A stretch of 20,000 bases of DNA from Neoscytalidium dimidiatum (GCA_037367355.1 JAVSCG010000029.1:1-20000); one strand, 5' to 3'. Counted from the first letter of the stretch, positions 1 to 9,304 are shown. Notes: a model not told the origin generated them from the sequence alone. Program-made: numbers and translations.

Positions 1-1696
1 ATTATTACTTTTCTTTCCTCGTTTTTAAGGTAAATTCTTTAATAAATCTAAATCTACTAAGCGACTCTAAAGCCTAGTAGTAAAGGCTCTATTATTATAC
101 TAATAAGCTTTAAAAATAACTTTTTAGCTAGTTTTAGAAGGAGATTTAATATTATAGTTATAGTATAGATTTAAGAAGGCTAACTAGTAGTCTTAAAGAT
201 ACTAGCTATTAGTTTTAAAGAAGCTAGCTATTAGTAAAACTATTTAAAAAGTTAATTTTTCTTAGTATAGTCTTAAAAGACTTCTAAAAGATCTAGAAAT
301 TAAAACTTATTTATATAAAAGTTAGTAAAGTCTACCGTCTTTTAAATATAGTCTTAGACTATAAAAATAGCCTTAATAGCTATAGTTAGAGTAGTAAAGA
401 ACGTATTTAAAGTTAAAAAGAAGATAATTAAAATTAAAGATTAGTTAGATTAAAATTATTTAGCTAGCTTTTATACGGCTAGTCTAAACTAGAATTTACT
501 TTTTATATAGATTATAATCTTTAGATTAGAGATTATCTCGCTTACTATACTAGATATAGCTAGAAATTATTTATTTTCTATCTTAAAGCGAAAGATTAGT
601 AGAGAAAAAAAGTCTTAAAGTTAATTTCTATTATTAAAAGAGTCGTTAGTTAATTAGATATTTTAATAGTCTTAAATCTATTACTAGATTTAGCTATTAT
701 AGATAGAGTAATAAAATATAAAAGATAGTTAACTATAAATAACTAGTCTTCTTTTATAATTTCGTATTTATTAGCTTTTTTTAAGTAATTACTCTAGTAA
801 AGTAAATTTCTATTTATTAGTTTTTATTTATAGATAATTTTATATCTAATCTAGTCTTATAGAGCCGTATTAAAATTTTACTAAAGTAGTTCTCTTATAA
901 AAACTACTAGTAGCTTAAAAAGCTATTTAATTATAGCTTTTTTTTAGTAGTATCTTTAGTTTATTTAGTCTAATATTATTCTTAGAGGTCTAATAGAGTT
1001 TAAAGATACTTTAGTTAAAAAAACGTTCGCGTAGAATTATTTATACGTAAAAAACTCTTTACTAAGCGAGAAAAAGAAATAGTTTTTAAAGATTTAAATA
1101 TATTTTCTCTATAAATATTACTTAGAACGTTTTATAATTTTAAAGGCTTTTAGCTTAGATATTAGCAAGGCTTTATATAAAATTTTAAGTAGATAGAGGT
1201 AATTTTTAGGTATATAATAGAGTATAAGATTTATATAGACTTAGAATCTTCTCTTTTACCTCTTTATTACGCTTCTATATAATAGCGTATAACGACGGGG
1301 CCTCTACTACTAGACTTCGAAGTCGCCTAGTAGGTTTAGATTTATTAAAGAGTTTATCTTAAAGACGAGAAAAGAGAAGTAATAATAGAGTAGAAAGTTA
1401 CGTAATATAAAAGTTTAATAGGTCTTATTACCTCTAAGTTAATATAGTATTAAATTAGAACTTTAAGTTTAACTATAAGGATTAAAGTACTATCTAACGA
1501 GCGTATCTATATACTATAGAAAAGCTATAGTAATTTATAGATAGTAAAGAATAGCTAGTATTCTTTATTATCTATACGTAGTAGAGAATAGCTATAATTC
1601 TTCGTTATTTAGTAAATTTAGTAGATTCTACGTAATCTTAGACGCTAAAGCCTATTTTTTAAAATCTAACTTTTACTAGTACTAGTAGACGATACT
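1..1696. repeat. RIP-saturated AT-rich repeat relic, class unknown
   Basis: I recognise no gene here. Reading every line I find one CpA (1166-1167) and no TpG, while CpG is retained, which is the pattern left by repeat-induced point mutation on both strands. No ATG can exist without TpG, and TAA/TAG occur in all frames, so no reading frame survives. I compared short translations with hAT, pogo/Fot1 and LINE proteins and found nothing convincing. Two local palindromic structures occur (about 1307-1333 and 1536-1576). RIP acts on duplicated DNA, so this was probably a transposon, but its type cannot be told by eye. It ends where the LTR of the old chromovirus begins. Confidence 0.75.
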
Positions 1697-1923
1697 TATA
1701 AGAACTAGATATAAATAGAGAGTTTAAAGATAGTATAAGAGGGTCTCTATTAGATAATAGACGAATTCTTAGGGGATTCGAGAGGCCCGTTAGGCGGGAC
1801 TTATATATAGACGAGCGGTAAGCAAGGTTACGTAACCCGTATAGGCTACGCTAGAACTTCGTATAGAAGCCGATAGCTTCTCGTATATAAGTAATAGGAA
1901 GTCCTATATTCGAAGTTCTTATA
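1697..1923 (-). repeat. 3' LTR of the old chromovirus
   Basis: This 227-bp stretch matches 15647-15870 along its length, for instance in the shared GACGAATTCTTAGGGGATT and CCGTTAGGCGGGACTTATAT segments. It begins TATAAGAAC and ends GTTCTTATA, inverted termini that would read TG...CA before CpA/TpG were mutated to TpA. It contains TATATATAG near 1801-1809. The two LTRs now differ at many sites through RIP and a few indels. Confidence 0.9.
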
Positions 1924-1938
1924 CTATCCCCCCCTTTT
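1924..1938 (-). other. Polypurine tract of the old chromovirus
   Basis: On the minus strand this reads as a purine run of four A and seven G followed by ATAG, directly abutting the 3' LTR. This is where plus-strand DNA priming occurs in LTR retrotransposons. The young element has a similar purine-GGGGATAG at the same place, which supports the LTR edge chosen here. Confidence 0.75.
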
Positions 1939-2731
1939 AGGAAGGCGTTCTCGGCTCTAAAAGATAAAAAACTTACTAGCTCTAGGTGCTATTTATAGTA
2001 TTAAAACCTCCGTTAGGAGGGAAAAAGATATATATTAAAGGCGGTAAGAAAACCTTAAGTTAGAAAAGATAGAGTTAATACTACTAAAGATACCTAGAGT
2101 ACCTATAATAGCCTCGTATACTTTTCGTATAGGGCTCGCGTCCGTATTACGAAGAGTTTATAGGCTATAACTAGCTTTTTATTATAGATAGTATAACTAA
2201 TTCTTAAGCTATAGTATCTTTTAAGTTATAAGACGTATTCGTCTAGCGTAGTCCTTGCGCTAGCGCGGGTACGCTTCGAGGCCTTATTAGCTAGTAAGCT
2301 AGCTTTATCTTAAAGAGAATAGGGCTATACTTATACGGACTTACTTATTATACGTATAGTATACGTAGCGGTTAGTAGATTATAGTAGGCTATTATCGGT
2401 AGTAGCTAGCTTTTACTAGTAGCGGCTATCTACTATTTATAAGAGCTAATTTACTTATTATAGCTTATATAAATAGAGGTATTAACTACGTATACGCTTC
2501 TACTAGCGGCTAAGAATTACGCGTTATAAGTCTTTCTTTATTAAGCTATCCTTCGCGTATAAGTTACGTACGTATCTACTATATATAGTAGCCGGTATTA
2601 GTATATTAGAAGGGTATATATATAGTTTTTCTACTCTATATTCTCCTCTCCTCTATAACTATCGTTCTTATCTATCTTTATAGCTTTCTTAGACTTCTTT
2701 AGCTCTTTTCTTAATCTTTAACCTCTTTAAT
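1939..2731. other. Non-coding interval of the old chromovirus, unresolved
   Basis: These roughly 790 bases lie between the polypurine tract and the likely start of the plus-strand ORF. RIP has removed nearly all CpA/TpG; I see TpG only near 1987 and 2256. I cannot read a protein on either strand. By position it would be the 5' flank of the plus-strand ORF, so a promoter or leader is possible, but the sequence shows no clear element. The pyrimidine-rich stretch at about 2640-2755 just before the ORF resembles fungal promoter or leader sequence. Confidence 0.4.
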
Positions 2732-3232
2732 ATATCTACTTCCTCCCCTCTTAATACTTTAGTATTAATACGTCGTATCGTTATCGCTCGCGAGCTATCT
2801 ACTTATCTCGAAGCTTAGCCTAAACTCGTTAAGATATTTTACGAGCGCTATCTCTTTTACTAGTACGATATTAAAAAGACCGTCGAAGAATATAAGAAGG
2901 CTATTAAGGCCGACTATACCCGCTTAACGCTAGAAGTTACATAACGCTTACTTTCAAGTAACTTTACTTTCTTATAAGTTATTTACTTACTTTACCTTAT
3001 ATTACGTAAGAAATACGAGAAGTATACGTTTTAGTTACTAATAGTAGTATTTTTTAGCCTCTATTCTAGTATTATCGTACTTATAATATCCTAAGTACTC
3101 TACGCGCCTACGCTCTCGATTATCGCCGGCGTAATAAGGACGACGCTAACGAGTTATTAGGCCGCGTTAGTACGTACGCTATAAAGTATCTCGCGAGCCG
3201 TAAGGCTTATAATAAACGCTTAGCTTCTATAA
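2732..3232 (+). pseudogene. Antisense ORF of the old chromovirus, first part (RIP-mutated)
   Basis: The plus strand, opposite to pol, reads as coding. A likely RIP-damaged start (ATG to ATA) is at 2732, followed by a serine-rich start and then Arg-Glu-Leu-Ser-Thr-Tyr-Leu-Glu-Ala and a Lys/Glu-rich helical stretch containing KKTVEEYKKAIKADYTRL (about 2870-2930). In-frame stops are TAG or TAA, as expected from CAA, CAG or TGG. The frame changes between about 2940 and 3095, through an indel or a mutated intron. From 3100 a second open stretch runs to the insertion point and contains DYRRRNKDDANELLGRV. Reading continues in frame at 9694 if the younger element and one TATAA copy are removed. I recognise no family. 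The product would be hydrophilic and probably helical. Confidence 0.55.
3228..3232. repeat. Target-site duplication TATAA, left copy
   Basis: TATAA sits directly outside the left LTR and recurs at 9689-9693 directly outside the right LTR. Five bases is the usual Ty3/gypsy duplication. Collapsing the two copies restores a continuous plus-strand reading frame in the old element, which confirms the insertion boundaries. Confidence 0.95.
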
Positions 3233-3616
3233 TGTTACGCCGGGACTCTTTCTGGGGGAGTCGAGGCGCGTCGTCAGGCAGCTTGGGCTTTCTAGGGGCC
3301 AATACAGTGGTAGGCAGGGGAGGTTCGTACAATAGTAGGGTAGGAATCAATTGACAAGTTGACCACGAGGGTCCTAACTACGATAAATGAGTGTGGTCTA
3401 TATACATGGAGTGATCGGTACGATCAGTAGTGATCTGTAATGTTAACCCACTGATCAGTACTGATCGGTGGTCCGAGCTTTGCTGAGCGAGTGTGCGGTG
3501 GTCTGGTGCATCAGTGTCGGTAGGTATTCTGCCGAGTTAGGCCCCGAGTTGGTCACGTGGGCGGTGAGTAGTCGTAGGGTTTCGTTATCCGCCTTCTGGG
3601 CGACTGTGCCGTAACA
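3233..3616 (-). repeat. 3' LTR of the young chromovirus
   Basis: The stretch matches 9313-9688 along its whole length. The differences are indels: two bases in the TTACGCCGGGACT segment, single bases in T or G runs, four bases near GGGCTTTCTAGGGG, and one T near 3597. It starts TGTTACG and ends CGTAACA. It holds a minus-strand TATA box (3399-3404) and the GATC cluster (3413-3466), copies of the promoter in the 5' LTR. Read from the minus strand this copy should supply the transcript end. Confidence 0.95.
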
Positions 3617-3629
3617 CTATCCCCTCTAG
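3617..3629 (-). other. Polypurine tract of the young chromovirus
   Basis: The minus strand reads CCTAGAGGGGATAG directly before TGTTACGG of the 3' LTR. The purine run is short but correctly placed for plus-strand priming. Confidence 0.7.
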
Positions 3630-3705
3630 GCAACCTCGGCCCGAAGGTCGAGTATAAAGGTAGTTGAGCCTCCCTTAGTTCCCTTGAGATTATTTCTCTG
3701 CCGTC

Positions 3706-4253
3706 ATGTCCAGTTCCGCTCGTCGACGCGCGCTTCTCGCCCGTATCCTTCGTAACGGTACTGACGCTCCCAGACGTTGTTCCTTGTGTGAGAGACCTCG
3801 TCTTCGTTGTCTTGTGTCGCCGGATTCCAAGAGGTGTTACGAGGTGCCAAGCGAGGCCACCTTTGTTCCTTTTTCCTTCTGACATGGCTTCCCTATTGAG
3901 TTTCGTCGTGTGGATCAACAACGGGACCGGGTGCGGGCTCAGATTGAGCAGACCCAGCGCGAGATCGAAAGGGATGAGGCCGAGATTCAGCGGTTGCAAG
4001 AGGAGGCTCAACGTTTGTTCGTCGTACCGCCACTCTCGGTCCAAGGTGATCCGCCTGTTGCGTGACACTCTTCCTTCCTGGATTCCCGAGTCAGGAGTTG
4101 TTTGAGCGGGAGTTGGCGGCCATTGAGGCTGAGGAGGCGCAGGAGGCGCGGGCGGCTCAGGGTCCTTGTTATCTGGTTCAGGCGGTGGTGACGGCGGGTT
4201 CCGACGGGCTGGTTCTCGAGAGGCACCGGTGGACCAGTTTCAGGTGTCCTTGA
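3706..4253 (+). pseudogene. Antisense ORF: Zn2Cys6-like cysteine cluster plus coiled coil, frameshifted
   Basis: This plus-strand ORF runs against pol. It begins at ATG 3706 with MSSSARRRALLARIL, a basic start. Cysteine codons at 3778, 3787, 3808, 3835, 3845 and 3864 give C-x2-C-x6-C-x8-C-x2-C-x5/6-C, the spacing of Gal4-type Zn2Cys6 clusters. The last two cysteines need an extra G near 3844 and a small indel near 3848 to be allowed for. From 3898 the original frame resumes with a highly charged heptad-like helix (EFRRVDQQRDRVRAQIE, EIERDEAEIQRLQEEAQRL) up to TGA 4063. A further frame (4062-4253) adds an acidic helix (ERELAAIEAEEAQEARAAQ). The total is about 180 codons. It ends 14 bases inside the pol end, so the genes converge. 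A DNA-binding dimer is my inference; a plain zinc-binding protein is also possible. I do not know a named family. Confidence 0.65.
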
Positions 4254-4480
4254 CGCCTCCGGGTTTGCGTCGGAGGATGCTCTGGGTTTGGGCGGTCAGG
4301 TTTCGTCGGTGGTATTCATGGATGAGTTCCTCGCAGTTAAGGTAAGAGATTGGTTCCCATGAGGGTTCCCACGGGTTCCGGCGGAATCCGCTCCTTCCCA
4401 TTTGATGAGGTATTAAATTGACCGTCGATCCAGTCTCCATCCAAGATTTTCTACGTCCCATTCTTTGTCGGCGTCATCGG
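4240..4480 (-). pseudogene. Chromodomain at the C-terminus of integrase (young element)
   Basis: In minus-strand order I read EWDVENIL, then YLIKWEG at 4392-4412 and, after a frame change, WEPSWEP followed by NCEELIHEYHRR. These are the hallmarks of the retroelement chromodomain (aromatic W/Y residues, YLVKWxG core, C-terminal helix). In chromoviruses this domain binds modified histones and steers integration, often to heterochromatin. Insertion into an already silenced, RIP-mutated element fits that role. The tail ends TQSILRRKPGGVKDT before the stop. Two or three one-base indels split the domain. Confidence 0.85.
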
Positions 4481-5520
4481 TGTATTTCAAGTTCTGGGTC
4501 AGGTTCGGCGTTGCTGTGTGCGGGTTCAAGTAAAGAGATGTGGAAAACTGCGTATACCCACTTGTTCTGGCAATCTGAGTTTAGGAAACAGGTGAAAGTT
4601 TTTTCAATTTGGTAGGGTCCGATTTTCTTGTGGTCCAATTTGTCGTTCGATCGTGTTGTTTTGATGTTTTTTCTGAGGAGCCAGACTTTATCCTCCTTCA
4701 GGGGCGGCGACGCCTGGCGCCGTCTGTCATGGTACATGGCCATTCGGTATGCGGTGAATTTGATGTCTCGGGCCAGTTCCTGGTGTAGTTCACGTAGCTG
4801 GTCTGCTCTGAGCATAGCTTTTTAGCGAGTACTTCGCAGATCTGGGGTTCTCCGAAGGCAGTAGGGTCGAATCCGTAGTTGGCGTAGAAGGGCGTGGTTT
4901 GTGTGGCTTCCGTTGATGTGCTGTTGTACGCGTATTGGGCTAATGGTAGGAGTTCGACCCAGTTGTTTTGCCTGTAATTCAGGTAGAATCTTAGGTACTG
5001 TTCTAGCGTTTGGTTGGTTGTTCCGTTTGTCCATCGGTTTGCGGGTGTGCGTTGTTGACATCTTGTGTTTAGTTCCTAACTTGGACCAAGGTTTGCCAGA
5101 ACTTAGCTCTGAATCGTGGGTCTCGGTCCGTGATTAGTTCCCTGGGCATCCCGTGGTGGGCGAAGACATATCTGAGGAAGAGGTAGGCGCAGCCTCTCTG
5201 CTCCGATTTTTGTTACAAGGGATGAAGTATGCCCATTTTGTCAGGCGGTCGACAATGACCAGGATGGCGTTGTGTCGTGCTTTAGTCACAGGGTCTACTG
5301 AATTTGGCAGGTCGGTGATAAAATCCATTGTGACCGATTCCCAGGGTTTGCTGGTGTTGTGATGAGCTGTAGTTGTCCGTATGGTGCATGTCGTGCCACC
5401 TTGTTTTTTGCGCATTCGTCACATTCCTGGATGATTCTTCTACTACTTTCCTCATTCGGGAAAGTAGAAGTTCTTGCAAGCCGTTCCAAGGTTCTTGTCA
5501 TTCCTGGGTGTCCGTGAACT
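4474..5520 (-). pseudogene. Integrase: HHCC zinc-binding, DDE core and GPY-like module (young element)
   Basis: The zinc-binding region begins with VHGHPGMTRTLERL (about 5485-5520) and ends with CDECAKNK (Cys codons 5421 and 5412). The core follows: WESVTMDFITDLP with the first Asp at 5323-5325, ELITDRDPRF with the second Asp at 5126-5128, and HPQTDGQTE with the Glu at 5021-5023. The second Asp and the Glu are about 35 residues apart, as in DD35E integrases. Downstream come KIGPYQIEKTF and VYAVFHISLLEP, the GPY/F-like module of gypsy integrases, in the open stretch 4474-4815. The frame changes several times, for instance one C short at AACCCTGGG near 5340. All catalytic residues are intact. 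Confidence 0.9.
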
Positions 5521-6168
5521 GCGGACTCGTGGTATTCCTTTGTCAGCCGTTTGCGCAGAGGTGTGGGTACGTAGATTTTTCCGCGGAATAGTATGTTGCC
5601 TCTATGGTCTTGGACTAGGTCGGGGTCGTCATGTTCGGGGTGCCTATTCGTTGAAGCAGTTCTTGGGATAGCGGATCATTGTTATATTTTCCTTGGATGA
5701 TTTGTCTCAAGTGGCGGTGTCATCTTCTTCCCTCGTTTACTGCCTCTTCCGTGGTTTCTTCAAGTGTTGGTATGGGTTCCTCGTCCTGCGGTTCCTCTTC
5801 GTCCTCCGGCTCCTGCTCTGGTGTTGGGCTCGTGGAGGTTCGTCGTCGTCGATGGGGCTCCCTAGCCTTATGATGGGTGCCAGTATTCGTTCTTCCCAGG
5901 GTGCGTCGGATTCTTCAATGATTCGGGGGCGGTTAGCCTAACGTGCCGTCGTCATTTTGTCGTAGTACTGCTGGTGATAGTTCTGGCTTTCCTTCCACGT
6001 GGTCGGCTCTGCGGCTAGTGCGTCGGCCTTGCCGTTTTCACTTCCCGGTAGTGGATCTGAAGTAGAAGGGGGCGAGTTGTTCTGCCCATCGTACTTGTCT
6101 CGTTTAACACCTTGGTGGTTGTGAAGTATCCCAGGTTCTTGTGATCCGAGTATACCGTGATTTCGTAG
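5521..6168 (-). pseudogene. Connection region between RNase H and integrase (young element)
   Basis: The minus strand reads ITVYSDHKNL, then YFTTTKVLN, and an ALSRRPDY-type motif, the usual tether after gypsy RNase H. A variable acidic linker rich in Glu, Asp, Ser and Arg follows (about 5700-5940), then a short stretch with GKIYVPTPLRKRL before the integrase zinc-binding region. The plus-strand frames here show serine-rich runs that are only shadows of the Glu/Asp/Arg linker. Confidence 0.75.
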
Positions 6169-7175
6169 TTAGCCTCTCAAGGTAGTGTCGCCATTCCTGA
6201 ACGCTGTGACGATCGCAAGCAGTTCTTTGTCGTGTATCTCGTAATTGAGCTCGGCGGGTGACATTTTGCGAGAGTAATACGCGATAGGGTGTAATCTTCC
6301 CTCGTCGTCTGGCTGGCTGAGGGTAGCGCCAATGGCATAGTCGGATGCGTCAGTTTCGAGGTAGAGTGGCTTGTCAGGATCGAACATGAGGAGTACCGGC
6401 GCTTCTACGAAGGCCCTTTTGAGTTGATCAAACGCCTCTTGTTGGGGTGCTTCCCAGGTGAAAGGGGTATTTTTTCGGGTGAGTCGGATTAGGGGTTCGG
6501 CTACATGCGAGTATCGTTTGATGAATCGTCGGTAGAAGTTGGCAAACCCTAAAAAGGCTTGTACTTCTTTGACGTTCCTTGGTTCTGGCCACTTCAGGAT
6601 GTCTTCCACCTTTTTTGGGTCCATGACTATTTTTCCTGGTTCGATGATAAAGCCTAGGAATTCTACCCTTTGGGCATGGAAGGTACATTTTTCTGGTTTG
6701 ACGGAGAGGTTGTATTCGAGTAGTTTCTGGAGGACTTTGGATACATGTTCCTTGTGTTCTTCAAGGGTTTCTGAGTAGATCAGGATGTCGTCGAGGTAGG
6801 CTGTGCAGAATCGGTCCAGATATTCTCGTAGGACGTGGTTGACAAGGGCTTGGAATGTGGCAGGGCGTTGGTAAGTCCGAAAGGCATTACCAAGTACTCG
6901 TACAAACCGTATCGAGTTCTGAATGCGGTTTTCCATTCATGTCCTTCCTTGATTCGGATAAGGTGGTACCCATCCCGCAGGTCTAACTTGGTGAAGAATC
7001 GTGCCCCGGAGAGGCGATCCCTTAGTTCATCGATGCGGGGTAGAGGGTAGCGGTCTTTGATGGTAATGTCGTTCAGGGATCGGTAATCCACACAGAGGCG
7101 TAACTTGCCTCCGGGCTTTGGTACGAAGAGGACGGGGAATCCTGCTGAGGATTGAGAGGGTCGGATGTATCCCTC
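6169..7175 (-). pseudogene. Reverse transcriptase and RNase H (young element)
   Basis: The region starts with [21 protein letters not shown] (about 7110-7172) and [11 protein letters not shown]. Motif A is [11 protein letters not shown] with the Asp at 6981-6983. Motif B is MPFGLTNA, and motif C is YLDD at 6787-6798. LGFANFYRRFIK marks the thumb. RNase H follows with LETDASDYAIGA (Asp at 6349-6351) and the Glu in YEIHDKELLAI. One frameshift lies at GCAGGGCG (about 6863), where one more C on the coding strand would restore [17 protein letters not shown]. Another lies near 6197, where one more C would restore AFQEWRHYLE. All RT catalytic aspartates are present. The enzyme copies the element RNA into DNA in cytoplasmic particles. 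Confidence 0.95.
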
Positions 7176-7545
7176 TTCAGTAGTAAGTCCAAGTGTTCCT
7201 CATTGCTTGTAACTCCTTTTCCGACATTGACATAGGGGTCCAAATCGGGGTTCAGTGCCTGGTTTCAAGTTGATCTCGTGGTCCCATGGTCTGTGTTCCG
7301 GTAGTGCGTCTTCGATCTTTTCTCTGAAAATTTCTTGAACCGGTGGTATTCCTTAGGAACGCCATCAAGGTACTGTTCGTGTATCCTGGTGGGGTCATCT
7401 CTCCACGGGTGTCGGGTAGTCTGGTTTTTCTCGTCTGGTGGCACTAATCTGTCGGGTTCTTTCTTTGTTTGTAGTGGTGGGGCGATACCACATCATTCCA
7501 ATTGCTTGCCCTTCTTTCGGGTCCTTTCCAGCGCAGTTTCTGAAA
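7176..7545 (-). other. Protease-RT spacer of the young pol
   Basis: These 370 bases lie between the protease and the first conserved RT block. In gypsy elements this stretch is a poorly conserved linker within the polyprotein. I can read no family motif, and the minus-strand frames are interrupted, as elsewhere in pol. The plus-strand frame over 7335-7562 is a shadow. Confidence 0.5.
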
Positions 7546-7935
7546 TTAGGGCTTACGGGTAATCGGTTCGGCTATGGTGCGTGGTTTCCATTCTGGTTCT
7601 GGTTCGTTCTCTGACTTGAGGGTAATTCCTCCATTGTCCCAATCGTATTGTATTTTCCATTTCTTCTGCCAAGGGATGCCGAGAATGACATCATACTTGG
7701 GGATCTTGGTAACGTCTAGACAGATACGTTCCCGTGGTTTTTGTATTCGAGGGTCAGTTTCGGGGTTTCGATGATTACCTTCCATCTCCAAAGGAGCTGG
7801 GGATCCATCAACAGTTCTCAGCTGATATGGTTGGTCCTTTCTCTGGGTTTTAGGTTGGCTTTTTCTGCAAATCGGTTTGAGACGTAGTTCCTTGTGATGC
7901 GGAGTCGATGAGGGTGAGCGCTCGGCGTCCATTGA
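7546..7935 (-). pseudogene. Retropepsin-like aspartic protease (young element)
   Basis: On the minus strand INGRRALTLIDSASQG carries the active-site Asp (7904-7906) in a D-S-A form of the D-T/S-G motif. One base further the frame changes and reads NYVSNRFAEKANLK, as in fungal gypsy proteases. The later frame holds CLDVTKIPKYDVILGIPWQ, where ILG (7678-7686) and the following PW are the C-terminal hallmarks of this family. The protease processes Gag and Pol inside the particle. It follows gag after a short linker and precedes RT. Confidence 0.8.
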
Positions 7936-8167
7936 TTTTTGTCACGACAACCCAGTGGTTCCCGTATTCTGCGGAGTCTCCTTGCTTTCTGGTGGGTGTC
8001 CTGTGGTTTTTCCGGTCGATGCTGCTATGGTCCTGTGGGCAGGGGCCTCGCCTGCTGTAGCCCCAGTTCAGTAGGCGTTTCTAGTTTTTGGGTGGTACCC
8101 GCTGATGTTCTTAGCTTCCTGGTGAATGGGGCAGGCTTCGATGCTGCAAGTGGACCAGTGGATGGTG

Positions 8168-9111
8168 TCATGGTTGGGGTCTCCGGTCGTCCTTCAGTAG
8201 CCGAGGTGGTTTTGTCGTTGGTTCGCTGGTTGCTGGTTCGTTTGTCTGGGCAGTTTCTGCTGATATGTCCGTGCTTTCACAGTGGAAGCAAAGACCCTTT
8301 TCACGCCGTCGCTGTTCTTCCTCCGGCGCCAGCCGAGGGTTTCGTCGTTGGTTATCTAAGTCCATGGGTCCCCGGGGGTAGGTTGTTTCGAGGTTGCGCG
8401 GTGTTGGCCGAGTATCGGGTTTGGCCTGTCTCTGTCTGAAATTGAACAGTTGTTGGTCGACTCGGATGGCCGTGTCGATGGTCTCGCTAAGGTCCTTGGG
8501 TAATCCGGTGCGGGCGAATTCGGCCTTCACATTGTGCTTTAGGCCCTTGTAGAAGATGTATTTGAGGGATTGGTCGTTCCAATTGAGGAGGCGAGCATGC
8601 GGAATTCCGTGACATATTCCGAGACTGATCGGGTTTGTCGGAGGTCCTGAATTCGAAGGGCGGCCTCTGCTCCTCGTTCTTGCTACCAAAGGTTTGTCTG
8701 ATTGCGTCGGCGAAGCGATTGTAGTTGGCGAACAGGCTACTGGTTTCCGTACGTGGGATGGCCGAGCGGAAATCCTTCGATAGGGTTCGAACCACCGTGC
8801 TGCGTTACCCTCGGAGGTAGGTTCCTGCAAAGCGGACCCTTTCTCATCGTCCTTGAATGATGCTTTGTAGAATTCGAAGTAATTTCTAGTTGGGCCAGGA
8901 AGTCGTTGAGCTTACGCCGATCCCCATCGTAGGTGTCGGGGTCTTGATCTTTAGTTTGGTGTTGTGGGGGTCGATTCTGATGTCGCGGGGTGGCTGGGGT
9001 GGAGGGCCGCATAGTACGGTTGACAGTAAAGGCTTGTCCTCGAATGAAGTACTCCAGAAGGACTTGGCCGCAGTCCTCACTGGCGTTCTCGTACTCTGGG
9101 TCCGTTGATTG
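8168..9111 (-). pseudogene. gag of the young chromovirus with CCHC zinc knuckle, frameshifted
   Basis: The N-terminal part reads TDPEYENASEDCGQVLLEYF and, in the segment 8737-9012, DTYDGDRRKLNDFLAQLEI, which resembles the start of a retrotransposon Gag (capsid) domain. The middle lies in another frame (WFEPMVRTLSKDF, ETSSLFANYNRFADAIRQTFG). The third segment has LKYIFYKGLKHNVKAEFA and a basic linker. The C-terminus has a zinc knuckle, CFHC-(E-S)-GHISRNC, at 8250-8290, with one base missing inside it. Gag forms the particle shell and the knuckle binds RNA. At least four one-base frame breaks occur. I cannot fix the start codon; a start beyond 9111 is possible, since a TGA lies in this frame just upstream. 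Confidence 0.85.
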
Positions 9112-9304
9112 CTCGACTCAAGGAGGCTATGCCCGAGGAATATGCTTCCGAAATGAGCAGCCTCATGTTAAGAGCTGGGTTTCCAGGATCAGGGACGGAT
9201 TGACTGAAGCTGTTCCTCCTCCGTCGGAAGGTTGTTCCTGATTTCGGTCCAGGATGTCATGGTTAGTAGTTTTCAGGGTGGGGTTACCCCGGTGCCTAAG
9301 AAAG
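9112..9304 (-). other. 5' leader of the young chromovirus
   Basis: About 190 bases lie between the putative primer binding site and the readable gag. Minus-strand frames are short here, and the gag start could lie within this stretch. No separate gene is visible. Confidence 0.5.

Larger units (their letters stand above)
4240..7935 (-). pseudogene. pol polyprotein of the young chromovirus (PR-RT-RH-IN-chromodomain), frameshifted
   Basis: Read right to left on the minus strand, the domain order protease, RT, RNase H, integrase, chromodomain is that of Ty3/gypsy chromoviruses. Together they span about 1,230 codons, a usual pol length. Catalytic residues of RT, RNase H and integrase are all present. 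The frame breaks repeatedly by single bases, for example at about 7885 (after the protease active site), 6863 (inside RT), 6197 (end of RNase H), 5350 (before the integrase core) and several places in 4800-5130. Several of these breaks are shortened C or G runs. The last segment stops at 4240. The parts are described separately. Confidence 0.9.

Noticed and set aside
1..1696. Possible hAT transposase C-terminus near 540-600, reading LTILDIARNYLFSI on the plus strand.
   Set aside because: The resemblance is a few residues in a RIPed frame that then breaks. No other hAT block or terminal repeat was found.
1..1696. That the left half of LINE copy A lies left of the old element, which would mean the old element inserted into that LINE.
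   Set aside because: I could not find the LINE RT or thumb sequence in 1-1696. Only an alignment could settle this.
3553..4068. A 171-codon open frame on the minus strand, reaching from the LTR into the antisense ORF region.
   Set aside because: It is the complement of the plus-strand coiled coil (Leu-rich because the other strand is Glu/Gln-rich), crosses into the LTR and lies beyond the end of pol. I find no motif in it.
5679..5941. Serine- and leucine-rich plus-strand frames.
   Set aside because: They mirror the Glu/Asp/Arg-rich linker between RNase H and integrase on the minus strand.
7939..8439. A 166-codon open frame on the plus strand.
   Set aside because: It lies opposite the gag C-terminus and zinc knuckle; its Trp/Gly/Val/Ser-rich content is a shadow of gag.
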